A DNA stretch of 61,960 bases, from assembly GCA_030448225.1 (NCBI GenBank), contig JAUJNJ010000040.1, forward strand, positions 1-61,960, read 5' to 3'. The position numbers and the translations under genes were made by a program. Below, one piece after another: positions 47,707 to 56,511 of this stretch. Each line of letters opens with the position of its first letter. The first letter of the stretch is position 1. Below the pieces are notes generated by a model. It did no database searches and had not been told where the DNA came from. It saw only the letters and a list, made by a program, of their open reading frames with translations. This DNA comes from Phycisphaerae bacterium. Its GTDB lineage: Bacteria > Planctomycetota > Phycisphaerae > Tepidisphaerales > Tepidisphaeraceae.

Positions 47707-49375
47707 AACGCGCCTCCCGCCCCTCGCCCGCCGGCACCCATTCCACGTGGGCCGCGCCCAGCAGAGTGCCGGTGGCGAAGGCGAGGTCGACCTGGGCGAT
47801 CTGGTAGTCGGTGACGGCGCTGATCTCCGACGCCTGCGCGTCGGCCAGGCGGGTCTGGGCGTCGAGGACGTCGGTGCTCGTGCGCAGGCCGAGGTTGAAC
47901 TGGCGGATCTCGGCGTCGAGCACGCGGGCGGCGAGCGTGACGCGCAGGCGGTTGGCGAGGATGCGCTGCCAGTTCGCGTCGAGGTTGTCGACCGTCACGT
48001 ACACCTCCTGCCGCACCAGCGCCGCCCGCTGCTCGCGCGACGCCAGCGCCTGCATCCGCCCGAGCAGCGCGCGGCGGAGGCGGGCGCGGGCGACGCCGTT
48101 GCCGATCGGCACCTCGACGCGCAGGCCGACGCGGTGGTCCTCGAAGTCCACGTCGCGCGTCACGTCGAGCGACTCGCCCCACGTCGGCCCCAGCCCGTTG
48201 ACGTTGTACGTGTAGTCGAGCGTGGCCAGCGGGAGCGTCGCGTTGCGCGCGGCGCGGACGTTAGCCGTCTCGGCGGCGATCTGCAGTTCCAGCTCGAGCA
48301 TCTCCATCCGCCCGGCCAGAGCCGCGCCGACGAGGCGGTCGGCGTCGATCTCGTAGTAGACCGCGACCGGGCGCGAGCCGGGGATGAGGACCTCGGGGCC
48401 GGCCAGGTCGAGGTCGGGCGCGTTGAGGATGCGCTTCAGCTCGCGCTGGCGGTCGCGCAGGACGTTGTTGGCCTCGATGATCGCCTCCTGGCGGTCGGCG
48501 AGTCCCGACTCGGCGCGGACGATGTCCACCTCCGCCACCACGCCCGCCGCCGCCTGCCGCCGCGCGCGGGCGAGCTGCGCCTCGGCCAGGCGGTACTCCT
48601 GCTGGCGCAGCTCGAGGTCGCGCCGAGCGGCGTAGAGCCGCCAGTAGGTGCGGTCGGCCTCGGCCAGCACGCGGATCACCTCCAGCTTCGTGCGCGCCTG
48701 CGTGGCCTGGTACTCGTAGCGGGCGATGCGGATCGCGTTGTAGGTGACGTCGGCCCCGCCGCCGCGCAGCAGCGGCTGGCTGATCGTGGCGGCGGCGTCG
48801 GTCTCGTAGGAGGGGTTGAGGAACGTGAACTCGTTGTTCGTCTCGGTGCGGTTGAGCGGCGCCGCCAGCCGGATCGTGCCGCCGGTGATGAGCGGGACGT
48901 CGATGCCCGGCGTGACGGCGAGGCTCTCGCCCTGCGAGCTGTTGAGCCGCGAGCCGGTCGGCGCGTCGAACTTCGCGTAGTCGAGGCTCGTGGTGAACAC
49001 CGCCTCGAAGCGGGCCTCCTCCTCGCTGACGTTCGTGCGCGCGATCGTCGGGTTGAGCAATTCGACGCGCAAATCGAGGTTGTTCCGCAGCGCCAGCCGG
49101 CGGACGTCGTCGAGTGTCAGCCGCACTTCGGTCGGCGCGGGCCGCGTTTGCGGCCGGGCGGGCGGCGGGACGGGGCCGGTCGTCGGGCGGCTCGCGGGCT
49201 GGGGCGCGGGGCCGGTGCTGGGGGGCGTGGCCGAGAGGTTCGCCAGGTCGATCGCCTCGACGTGCCGGAGGCGGTCGCGCCCCGACCGTGAGGTCGTCGC
49301 GGCCGGGGTCGAGGGCGTCGGCGCAGCCGGTGAACAGGAAGAGCGAGCGTCCAACATCCGACGCTCAACGTCCAA
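47705..49375 (-). CDS. TolC-family outer membrane efflux protein
   Basis: The outer-membrane duct of a tripartite efflux pump; it forms a trimeric barrel with a long periplasmic alpha tunnel. About 480 residues of TolC/OEP domain follow a Pro-rich linker. The first repeat begins LTLDDVRRLALRNNLDLRVE, later helices include YWRLYAARRDLELRQQEYRL and the second repeat RVGLRVEVPIGNGVARARLR, and the end is SEISAVTDYQIAQVDLAFAT. The N-terminus looks damaged: in the +1 frame a lipobox SLFLFTGCADALD is readable (49290-49345), but it joins the main frame only by a shift near 49285, and a 7-mer array occupies the place of the start codon. Last gene of the efflux operon. Confidence 0.88.
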   Translation of the reverse strand: MDVERRMLDARSSCSPAAPTPSTPAATTSRSGRDRLRHVEAIDLANLSATPPSTGPAPQPASRPTTGPVPPPARPQTRPAPTEVRLTLDDVRRLALRNNLDLRVELLNPTIARTNVSEEEARFEAVFTTSLDYAKFDAPTGSRLNSSQGESLAVTPGIDVPLITGGTIRLAAPLNRTETNNEFTFLNPSYETDAAATISQPLLRGGGADVTYNAIRIARYEYQATQARTKLEVIRVLAEADRTYWRLYAARRDLELRQQEYRLAEAQLARARRQAAAGVVAEVDIVRAESGLADRQEAIIEANNVLRDRQRELKRILNAPDLDLAGPEVLIPGSRPVAVYYEIDADRLVGAALAGRMEMLELELQIAAETANVRAARNATLPLATLDYTYNVNGLGPTWGESLDVTRDVDFEDHRVGLRVEVPIGNGVARARLRRALLGRMQALASREQRAALVRQEVYVTVDNLDANWQRILANRLRVTLAARVLDAEIRQFNLGLRTSTDVLDAQTRLADAQASEISAVTDYQIAQVDLAFATGTLLGAAHVEWVPAGEGREAR

Positions 49376-49432
49376 CGTTCTTTAACGGAATGCCCGGCCT
49401 CGGACGCTCGACGCTGGACGTCGAACGTCGCT
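49345..49432. repeat. AACGTCC 7-mer inverted arms between TolC and permease genes
   Basis: CGTCCAACATCCGACGCTCA... (49349-49382) and GGACGCTCGACGCTGGACGT... (49399-49430) are inverted arrays around CTTTAACGGAATGCCCGGCC. The left arm overlaps the apparent start of the TolC gene. Confidence 0.8.
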
Positions 49433-49464
49433 TGGGCGTTCGTGTTCGCGATCTCCTCATGCCG

Positions 49465-50713
49465 TCAGCGCGCCTCGATCGGATCCAGCCGCGAGGCTTT
49501 GATCGCGGGGAACATGCCGAAGACGAGGCCCACGGTGGCCGAGAAGCCGAACGAGGCGCGATCGCCCACCCGGGGATGTGGACTTGTCGAGCTTCGCGGC
49601 CGGCACGCTGGCGACGAGCGCGACGAGGCCCTGCCCGCACAGCACGCCGATCAACCCGCCGAGCAGGCAGAGCATGACCGCCTCGACGAGGAACTGGAGC
49701 AGGATCGCCACCGGCCGCGCGCCCGACGGCCTTGCGCAGGCCGATCTCGCGCGTGCGCTCGCTGACGCTGACGAGCATGATGTTCATGATGCCGACGCCG
49801 CCGACGAGCAGCGAGATGCCGACGACGCCGGTCGCGACCATCGTGATCGCGGCGGCGACGCCCATGAACTGCTGCACGAACCGCTCGACGGCCTCGACGC
49901 GGAAGTTGTTCTCGTCCCCCACGCCCAGCCCGCGCTGGCGGCGGAGGAAGAACGTCAGCTCGGCCCGCGCCTCCTCGCTCACCTCCGGCGCCCGGCTGGC
50001 GGCGATCACGATGAACGGCACCGCCTTGCTCACCCGCGCGGTGGAGAACGGAATGAACACCTCCGAGTCGCTCATGCCGCTGCCGAACATCGAGCTCTCG
50101 ACGCGCTCCTCGACGACGCCGACGATCAGGAAGCGGCGGTCGTCGATGAGGATGGACTGGCCGGTCGGGTCGCGGTCGAGTTGGAGCGTGTCGCGGACCT
50201 TGGGGTTGATGAGGCAGACCGGCCGGGCGTGCGCGTCGTCGATGAGCGAGAACGGGCGGCCCATGACGACCGGGCGGTTCTCGATGTCGTGCCACGTCGG
50301 CTCGATGCCGGTCACCTCCACGCCCTGCTCGCTGCGGCTGCCGTGGGCGATCGTCTTGCGGCTCGTCGCAGACGCGTGAACGTGCGGATCGACGGGCAGT
50401 GCTGCAGCAGGCCCTCGAAGTCCTGCGTGCGGAACAGCGTGTTGACGTCCATGTTCTGCCGCCGGTTGCGCTGGCCGGGCGAGTGGGGCAGGACGAAGAT
50501 CTTATTCGTGCCGAACGACTCGAACTCCTGGAGCACGTTCCGCTTCAGCCCCGACAGCACCGCGATGACCGCCGTCACCGACGCGACGCCGATCACGATG
50601 CCGAGCGTCGTGAGGACCGCGCGCGTCTTGTTCACCCAGATCTGCCCGAGCGCGAGCCACGCGCTCTGCGCCACGAGGATCGGGATGACGGCGATGGTGC
50701 GGAGGAAGGTCAT
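49465..50713 (-). CDS. MacB-type ABC transporter permease, frameshifted
   Basis: The membrane subunit of a MacAB-type exporter. The N-terminal helix (RAVLTTLGIVIGVASVTAVI) and FESFGTNKIFVLPHS open the large periplasmic MacB_PCD domain (VCLINPKVRDTLQLD, IPFSTARVSKAVPFIVIAAS). Three C-terminal helices follow: ITMVATGVVGISLLVGGVGI with NIMLVSVSERTREIGLRKAV, the FtsX-like signature; LLQFLVEAVMLCLLGGLIGV; and a last helix ending AIKASRLDPIEAR. Shifts lie near 50.36, 49.72 and 49.58 kb. The correct stop is at 49465, where the classical SRLDPIEA ending is in frame. It works with the ATPase gene upstream. Confidence 0.88.
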
Positions 50714-51221
50714 GGGCGGCTGTTCACCACGGAGAATACGGAGAGCACGGAGAAGAGAGTTTTAACCACAGATTTCGCAGATGACGCAGATGACGCAGAT
50801 GCGAGGCGGAGCAAGTGCTGCGGATTCCTCGGTAGATGATAATCGTTCGAAGGCGAAGCGACGGCATTGGTCCCGTTGCTTAGGCATTCCCGAGCACCGC
50901 CCCGCTCGCGTGACGCTCTCCGATCCCCTCGCCCCTGTACTCAGGGGTGTGGGTTAGGGGTAGGGGAGAGCGCGGCAGGCGTCGGAGGAGACGCCCGCAC
51001 GGGCGGCGCGAGCGTGGGTCCCATACGCCAACGCGAGCGGCGAGATCCCTTCACCCCCGCCCGCTCCCGTGAGTACAGGGGCGAGGGGGTAGGAACTCAC
51101 CAACACCGGACCACTCTTCTCAACACGCCGCTTTCCTTCTGCGAAATCCGCGCAATCTGCGGTTCCCTCTCCTCCTCCGTGCCCACCATGCTCTCCGTGG
51201 TTCTAAAACTTCTTCCTCACC
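50714..51221. repeat. Efflux operon gap with CACAGATT/CGCAGATG and GTAC repeats
   Basis: Left: CACCACGGAGAATACGGAGA... (50717-50755) and AACCACAGATTTCGCAGATG ACGCAGATG (50763-50801, 9-mer units). Right: inverted copies CTGCGAAATCCGCGCAATCT... (51138-51162) and CTCCGTGCCCACCATGCTCT... (51174-51206). Between them are two GTAC-type elements at 50927-50966 and 51050-51094. Again it is mirror-symmetric and nested. Confidence 0.85.
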
Positions 51222-51935
51222 TCAACCGCTCGCCACGACCTGCGACACCGCGTCCTGCGCCGTCGGCAGGTCGCTCAGCACCCGGCCGTCGCGCATGCGG
51301 ACGATGCGCTTGGCATGGCGGGCGACGTCCGGTTCGTGGGTCACCATGATGATCGTCTGGCCCTGGCGGTGCAGGTCCTCGAACAGCGCGAGGATCTCGT
51401 CGCTCGTGCGGCTGTCGAGGTTCCCGGTCGGCTCGTCGGCCAGCAGGATGGCCGGGCGGTTCACCAGCGCCCGGGCGATCGCCACCCGCTGCCGCTGGCC
51501 GCCCGAGAGCTGGTTCGGCTTGTGCCGCACCCGCTCGGCCAGCCCGACCTTCTCCAGGGCCGCCCGGGCCCCGGCGGTGCGGCCGAACCACCCGGCCGAG
51601 CTGTAGAGCAGCGGCATCTCGACGTTCTTCAGGGCCGTCAGCCGCGGCATGAGCTCGAAGGACTGGAACACGAACCCGATCCGCTCGTTGCGGACGATGG
51701 CGAGTTGCGACGCGTTCATGCGGGTGGTGAGCCGCCCGTCGAGTTCGTAGGTGCCGCTCGTCGGGCGGTCGAGGCAGCCGAGGATGTTCATCAGCGTGCT
51801 CTTGCCCGACCCGCTCGTGCCCATGATCGCGACGTACTCGTTGCGGCCGACCTCCAGGTCCACGCCGTCGACGGCGCGGATGTGCTCCGTGCCGACGCGG
51901 TAGTGTTTGCGGATATTGTGGAGTTTGATGACCAA
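51222..51935 (-). CDS. ABC exporter ATP-binding protein (MacB/LolD type)
   Basis: The ATPase of the efflux pump. It has Walker A GTSGSGKST, signature LSGGQRQRVAIARAL, Walker B AILLADEPTGNLD and the switch His in IIMVTHEPDVA, all typical of the MacB/LolD subfamily. The Q-loop is FVFQSFELMP. The family usually starts right at the first strand, here VIKLHNIRKHYRVG, so a TTG at 51935 is given; a GTG at 52004 would add 23 residues, but these are encoded by a tandem-repeat array. No good ribosome binding site precedes either, and the native start may have been lost to the repeat. It is the second gene of the operon. Confidence 0.88.
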   Translation of the reverse strand: MVIKLHNIRKHYRVGTEHIRAVDGVDLEVGRNEYVAIMGTSGSGKSTLMNILGCLDRPTSGTYELDGRLTTRMNASQLAIVRNERIGFVFQSFELMPRLTALKNVEMPLLYSSAGWFGRTAGARAALEKVGLAERVRHKPNQLSGGQRQRVAIARALVNRPAILLADEPTGNLDSRTSDEILALFEDLHRQGQTIIMVTHEPDVARHAKRIVRMRDGRVLSDLPTAQDAVSQVVASG

Positions 51936-51944
51936 GGGAAATTG

Positions 51945-52062
51945 CTTAGTGCGTAGTGCGTAAGAGGACGGGGGGACGGAGCCGTCTGCGCCTTCTTTGC
52001 GCACTACGCACTACGCACTACGCATCTACTTACGCACTACGCACTACGCACTACGCATTACT
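51945..52062. repeat. ACTACGC 7-mer inverted arms between ATPase and adaptor genes
   Basis: Left arm TTAGTGCGTAGTGCGTAAG; right arm GCGCACTACGCACTACGCAC..., a second block TTACGCACTACGCACTACGC... reaching the adaptor stop codon. The units are perfect 7-mers. Confidence 0.88.
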
Positions 52063-53434
52063 TCTTCAAAGCAACCGCCGGCTGCGTCGTCGGCTTCTCG
52101 ACCTTCACCGCCTGGGCGTTGGCCAGCGTCTCCAGCGCCTTGTACGGGCCGACGATCACCTGGTCGCCCGCCTTCAGGCCGGAGCGGATCACGGTGCCGG
52201 TCAGGTCGCTTGGGCCGACGGTGACCGGCGTGACGGTCGCCTTGTTGTCGACGACGCGGTAGACGACCGTGGCGAACGTCTTGTTCGGGCTCACCTCGGG
52301 GCGGGTGCGCACGTCGGCGGGCAGGTCGTCGACCGGGCGGCCGAGCACTGCCTGGCTCGGCGCGGTCAGGACGTTGTCGTGGCGCTTCGTCTCGATGTCG
52401 ACGTCGGCCGTCAGGCCCGAGAGGATGCGCCGCCCGCCGGTGCTCAGCAGGATCTTCGCCTCGTAGAACGTCGCGCCGTCCTCCTTCGATTCGGTGCGGG
52501 CGAGCGCCACGGTCTCGACGACGCCGTCGAACACCTCGTCGGGGTACGCCTGCACGCGCACCTTCGCCTTCTGGCCGGCCTTCACCGACGCGATCGAGCT
52601 CTCGTCGACGCGGGCGACGAGCAGCATCTTCGACAGGTCCGCCACCTCCATGATCGTCGTGCCCGGCGTGTTGAGGATGCCTGTGACGACGAGCTCGCCC
52701 ACCTCGGTCTCCACGTTCGTGATCACGCCGTCGATCGGGGACGTGATGACGGAGTAGCTCAAATCTTCCTCCGCGCGCTCCACCTCGGCGGCGGCGGCCT
52801 CCATCGAGTGGCGGATGACCATCAGGTTGGCCGTGTCGGCGCGCAGCTGGTGCTCGGCCGACTGGAGCTGCGCCTTGAGCTCGTCGACCTTCGCCTGCGC
52901 GGCCTCGACCTCCTGTTCGCTCACGTCCTTCGACTCGAAGAGCTGTTTCTGCCGCCGGAGGTTTCGCTCGGCGTCGGCGTGCGTGACGCGGGCGGCGGCG
53001 ATCTGCGACCCCTGCGACTCGATCCGCGCCTCGCTCACCTTCAGCTCGGCCGCCTGCCCGTTGTAGCGGGCCTTCACCGACCGCAGGGCGGCCTCGAGGT
53101 CTTTGCTATCGAGTCGCACGAGCACCGACGGCGGCGCCGGCGGCCTGGCGGCGGGGCTCCCCTTCGTGACGGTGTCCCCCTCGCGGTACGGCAGTTCGGC
53201 GACGCGGGCGGCGACGCGGGCGCTGATCGACACCTTCGTCTTGGCCTCGATCTCGCCGGGCGCGTTCACGACCTCGGTGAGCGTGCCGATTCGCGCCGGC
53301 TCCACGCGCACGGCCGTGCCGACGCCCCCGGCCGTGCCCGCGGCCGCCCCGGCCCGGGCGAACCAGGCGGCCAGGCCCCCCACCGCCCCCGCCATGACCA
53401 CGAGGACGCCGACGATGATGACTGCGGTTTTCAC
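52058..53434 (-). CDS. Efflux periplasmic adaptor (MacA/HlyD family)
   Basis: The membrane-fusion protein that links the inner-membrane ABC transporter to TolC. Of 458 residues, an N-terminal anchor (TAVIIVGVLVVMAGAVGGLA) leads to the first barrel-sandwich half (LTEVVNAPGEIEAKTKVSIS), a coiled-coil hairpin (AERNLRRQKQLFESKDVSEQ; EVEAAQAKVDELKAQLQSAE), the second half-motif (SYSVITSPIDGVITNVETEV), a beta barrel and a membrane-proximal domain (VVYRVVDNKATVTPVTVG). A Pro/Ala insert (SPAARPPAPPS) lies in the first half. It is the first gene of the operon with the ATPase, permease and TolC. The substrate is unknown. Frame intact. Confidence 0.92.
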   Translation of the reverse strand: MKTAVIIVGVLVVMAGAVGGLAAWFARAGAAAGTAGGVGTAVRVEPARIGTLTEVVNAPGEIEAKTKVSISARVAARVAELPYREGDTVTKGSPAARPPAPPSVLVRLDSKDLEAALRSVKARYNGQAAELKVSEARIESQGSQIAAARVTHADAERNLRRQKQLFESKDVSEQEVEAAQAKVDELKAQLQSAEHQLRADTANLMVIRHSMEAAAAEVERAEEDLSYSVITSPIDGVITNVETEVGELVVTGILNTPGTTIMEVADLSKMLLVARVDESSIASVKAGQKAKVRVQAYPDEVFDGVVETVALARTESKEDGATFYEAKILLSTGGRRILSGLTADVDIETKRHDNVLTAPSQAVLGRPVDDLPADVRTRPEVSPNKTFATVVYRVVDNKATVTPVTVGPSDLTGTVIRSGLKAGDQVIVGPYKALETLANAQAVKVEKPTTQPAVALKK

Positions 53435-53876
53435 GATGAGTAACGAATTCTACGCGGGCCCGGCCGTGGATGCTCGTTTCAGAACATGACGGAACGGGCT
53501 GCGCGGGTTTCAGCGATGGCGTTCTGCCTGCGGTCTCCGGCGCGTGCGAACATTCCTCGTGCCGGCATGTCAGGCTCCGCCGAGGTTGTGGGTTCGCCGC
53601 CCTGGCAGATGTTTTGTCCGCACGGTGCGCGGAGGGGTTGATGGTGTTGCGAACGATATCCTCCATCCTCATCCTTCTCCTGCTCGTCTCCCGTCGGCGC
53701 ACCGAGACGCGGCTCGCAAGCGAGCCGGCCGGAGCGCATCCGAATATGCGGCCCTGCGGGCCTGCGGCGAAACGGCGGACATCGGGTTATTGGAGTAAGC
53801 TCTACACGAAGATGTTGCGGCTCCGCCACGTCTTGCCCGCACGCCCCACACCCACGATGTCGGAAACTCCTACGTT
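53435..53876. repeat. Gap with a two-part dyad element at 53709-53778
   Basis: CGGCTCGCAAGCGAGCCGGC, then 29 bases later GCGGCCCTGCGGGCCTGCGG CGAAACGG, the same order as at 7070-7150. The right end (53435) should carry the efflux promoter region. No gene is seen. Confidence 0.7.
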
Positions 53877-55244
53877 CTATTTCTCGATGCGATACACGTG
53901 CGTGTCGCTCCGCAGGAAGATCGCCCGGCCCGACACTGCGGGCGAGGCGAGGAAGCGGCCTTCCAACTCGTTCTCCGCGATCGACTCGAACGTCCGACCC
54001 GGCTTCACCACCGTCGCCAGCCCGCCCTCGTTGACGAAGTAGAGCCGGCCGTCGGCGGCGATCGGGGAGGCGGTGTAGGCGCCTTCGAGGCGCTGCTTCC
54101 AATGTTCCTTGCCCGTCCTGGCGTCGAGGCAGCGGGCGACGCCGTTGTCGGCGACGACGTAGATCTCGTCGCCGACGAGCAGCGGCGACGGCTTGGCGGG
54201 CATGCCGCCGGTGGCGCGCCACGCGACGTGCGTGGGGCCGACGTCGCCGCGGCCGTCGGGGCGAACGGCCCACAACTCCGGCGGGTTGTAGCCGGTCGCG
54301 AGGTAGACCAGGCCGTGGCCGGCGACCGGCGGCGGGACGTTCGAGAAGCCGGGGAGCGCCAGCGACCAGACCTCGCGCCCGTCGGCGGGGTCGTACGCGA
54401 ACGCGCGGAACGCGCCGGTGCCGATCAGCAAATCGCGCCCGCCGACGTTCACGATCAGCGGCGTGCTGTACGCCTTGCGGTACGGGCCCGGCTTGTCGCC
54501 GAAGTCGGTCGAGCGCGGCGTCTTCCACGCGAGTTTCCCGGTGCGCTTGTCGAGGGCGGCGACGTACTGCGCGTCGGTGCCGTCGCAGTGGAGGATGAAG
54601 TGCTCGCCGTGCAGGATCGGGCTGGCGCCCGGGCCCTCCTTGTGCTGAAGTTTCAACTCGTGGCTCACCCAGACCGGCTTGCCGGTCGCGGCGTCGAGGC
54701 ACGCGTTGCCGTAGTTGCCGAACGACACGTACACCCGCCCCGCCTCCAGCACCGGCGTGGGCGAGGCGTAGGAGTTGAAGTCGTGCTTCGGCTCGAGTTT
54801 GGCCACGCGGAAGACCTCCACGTCGCGGACGACCTTCCCCGTCTCCCGATCGACGCAGACGGCCCGCATCGAGTGGCCTGCCTCGGTGGCCGTCGTAAGC
54901 CAGATTTGGTCGCCGAGGATGACCGGCGACGACCACCCCTGCCCGGGGATGGCGGTCTTCCACTTCACGTGGCGCGATTCCGACCACGTCTCGGGCAGGC
55001 CGACCGAGTCGGACGTGCCCTGGCCGGTGGGCCCGCGGAAGCGCGGCCAATCGTCCCCCGCCCGCGTCACGCCCACGAAGAGCAGCACGACCGAGAGGAC
55101 GCCCAGTGCCGCCCGCGCCTGCTTTCCCGAAACGGGCCCTCGCCCGGCACCGCGGGTGCGCCATTTAGCCGGCGGGCTTGCCCGCCGTGTCGGCACGAGA
55201 ATTCGGCGGGCGCACGAAGGAGATCCGATCGGTGTCGTTCGCAT
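53877..55244 (-). CDS. Exported PQQ-like beta-propeller protein (BamB-like)
   Basis: A secreted protein of about 455 residues folded as an eight-bladed PQQ-type propeller, a scaffold for protein or ligand binding at the envelope. A signal peptide (ARAALGVLSVVLLFVGVTRA) is followed by DDWPRFRGPTGQGTSD, the conserved N-terminal segment of planctomycete PQQ-propeller proteins. Blades carry the A-x-D-x-x-TGK-x-W pattern: CVDRETGKVV, CLDAATGKPVWVSHELKL, ALDKRTGKLAWKT, CLDARTGKEHWKQRL. The ATG at 55244 gives a rather long leader; a GTG nearer the signal peptide is possible. Intact frame, separate from the efflux operon. Confidence 0.83.
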   Translation of the reverse strand: MRTTPIGSPSCARRILVPTRRASPPAKWRTRGAGRGPVSGKQARAALGVLSVVLLFVGVTRAGDDWPRFRGPTGQGTSDSVGLPETWSESRHVKWKTAIPGQGWSSPVILGDQIWLTTATEAGHSMRAVCVDRETGKVVRDVEVFRVAKLEPKHDFNSYASPTPVLEAGRVYVSFGNYGNACLDAATGKPVWVSHELKLQHKEGPGASPILHGEHFILHCDGTDAQYVAALDKRTGKLAWKTPRSTDFGDKPGPYRKAYSTPLIVNVGGRDLLIGTGAFRAFAYDPADGREVWSLALPGFSNVPPPVAGHGLVYLATGYNPPELWAVRPDGRGDVGPTHVAWRATGGMPAKPSPLLVGDEIYVVADNGVARCLDARTGKEHWKQRLEGAYTASPIAADGRLYFVNEGGLATVVKPGRTFESIAENELEGRFLASPAVSGRAIFLRSDTHVYRIEK

Positions 55245-55640
55245 ACCTATAGACGTACCCGCACGACCCGCAAATGTCCGCGAACGATCGACACGAGATC
55301 GAAAAGGCGCCAAAGAATCACAGCGGCACGCAGATGAAGTTCCGCGGGCCTCCGCTTCTCCCCCGTGTCTCAGTGCCTCCGTGGTTGAATTCATTCGCCA
55401 CATTAGACTTTTCCCTCAAGGTACGACGTCCGCATCTGCTCTCCGTTACTGGACTTGCGCCCTCACCCGCGGAATATCTTCCCCATTTTAACGCGAGAAC
55501 CTCACGGCTACGGCTCAGGCTGCCGATACTGCGATGTAGTGGCTCTGCGCCCCGCCGGGATCCGGCTGCGCGCCGAGTGCATGGGAAGGACCCGGGCCCC
55601 GCTTCGGCGGGGCCAGACCAACGCACAGGAGGTACGCCGC
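55245..55640. other. Divergent intergenic region with one repeat arm and a hairpin
   Basis: It holds a single CTCCGTGTCTC-like arm (about 55360-55390) related to the CACGGAGA family and the hairpin listed next. No gene is seen. Confidence 0.5.
55595..55614 (+). promoter_or_regulatory. UUCG-capped hairpin just before the sigma factor
   Basis: GGCCCCGC pairs perfectly with GCGGGGCC around a TTCG tetraloop, ending 12 bases before AGGAGG. It may protect the leader or control translation of the sigma factor. Confidence 0.5.
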
Positions 55641-56444
55641 ATGCCCAAGACCGACGACCTACGCATCGATCGCGTATGGGTTGAGTACAAGCGGACGGGG
55701 ACGACCGCGCTGCGCAACGCACTCATCGAACACTACCTGCCCCTCGTCCAGCACGCCGCCGAGCGGCTGCGGGCGAAGCTGCCCAACGTCGTGCAGGCCG
55801 ACGACCTGACCAGCGCCGGCGTGCTGGGCCTGATGGACGCGATCGAGGCGTTCGAGCCGGAACGGGGCTTCAAGTTCGCCACGTTCAGCGCGCTGCGGAT
55901 CCGCGGCGCGATCATGGACGAGTTGCGGGCGATGGACTGGGTGCCCCGCCTCGTGCGCTCCCGCGAGCGCCAACTGCAGCAGGCCGCCCACGAGCTGGAG
56001 GGCACGCTCGGCCGCCCGCCGCGCGAGGACGAGCTGGCCGCGAGGCTGAACCTGGCCGCCTCGACCCTCTCCGGCGTGGCCGGCGGGCACCGGGCGGCGA
56101 CGATGATGAGCCTCAGCCGCCAGCGCAACGACAACGGCGGCGGCGGGGACGGCGACGAGGGGGAGCAGGGGCACCTGCACTCGATCGCCGACGAGCGCGC
56201 GCCCGACCCGGCCAAGGAGGCGCAGCGCCGCTTCCTGCAGCAGATGCTCACCCGCGGCCTGAGCCGGGCCGAGCGCCTCGTCGTCACGCTCTACTACTAC
56301 GAGGAGATGACGATGCGCGAGATCGGCCAGACGCTCGACCTGAGCGAGTCGCGCGTCAGCCAGATGCACACGGAGATCCTCAAGCGCCTCCGCACCGCCA
56401 CCAAGGGCCGCACCGCCGAGCTGCGCGAAGCCGTGGCGGCGTAA
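55641..56444 (+). CDS. RNA polymerase sigma factor, FliA/WhiG family
   Basis: A 267-residue sigma-70 family factor lacking region 1. Region 2 contains LIEHYLPLVQHAAERLRAKL, DDLTSAGVLGLMDAIEAFEP and GFKFATFSALRIRGAIMDEL, the FliA/WhiG signature, then DWVPRLVRSRERQLQQA. Region 3 has LGRPPREDELAARLNL and region 4 ends TMREIGQTLDLSESRVSQMH with the recognition helix. A Gly/Asp/Glu linker sits between regions 3 and 4. AGGAGG lies nine bases before the ATG. In flagellated bacteria this factor drives late flagellar genes, but no flagellar gene is nearby, so a different regulon is possible. It is followed by a terminator. Confidence 0.92.
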   Translation: MPKTDDLRIDRVWVEYKRTGTTALRNALIEHYLPLVQHAAERLRAKLPNVVQADDLTSAGVLGLMDAIEAFEPERGFKFATFSALRIRGAIMDELRAMDWVPRLVRSRERQLQQAAHELEGTLGRPPREDELAARLNLAASTLSGVAGGHRAATMMSLSRQRNDNGGGGDGDEGEQGHLHSIADERAPDPAKEAQRRFLQQMLTRGLSRAERLVVTLYYYEEMTMREIGQTLDLSESRVSQMHTEILKRLRTATKGRTAELREAVAA

Positions 56445-56476
56445 CGCGGGTCTGGCTCAAAACCTGAATCGAGCGA

Positions 56477-56511
56477 GGGCCGGACGGGCGACCGTCTGGC
56501 CCTTCTTCATT
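56477..56511 (+). terminator. Rho-independent terminator of the sigma factor gene
   Basis: GGGCCGGACGG / CCGTCTGGCCC (one G-T pair) with a GCGA loop is followed by TTCTTCATT, 33 bases after the stop. Confidence 0.85.
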
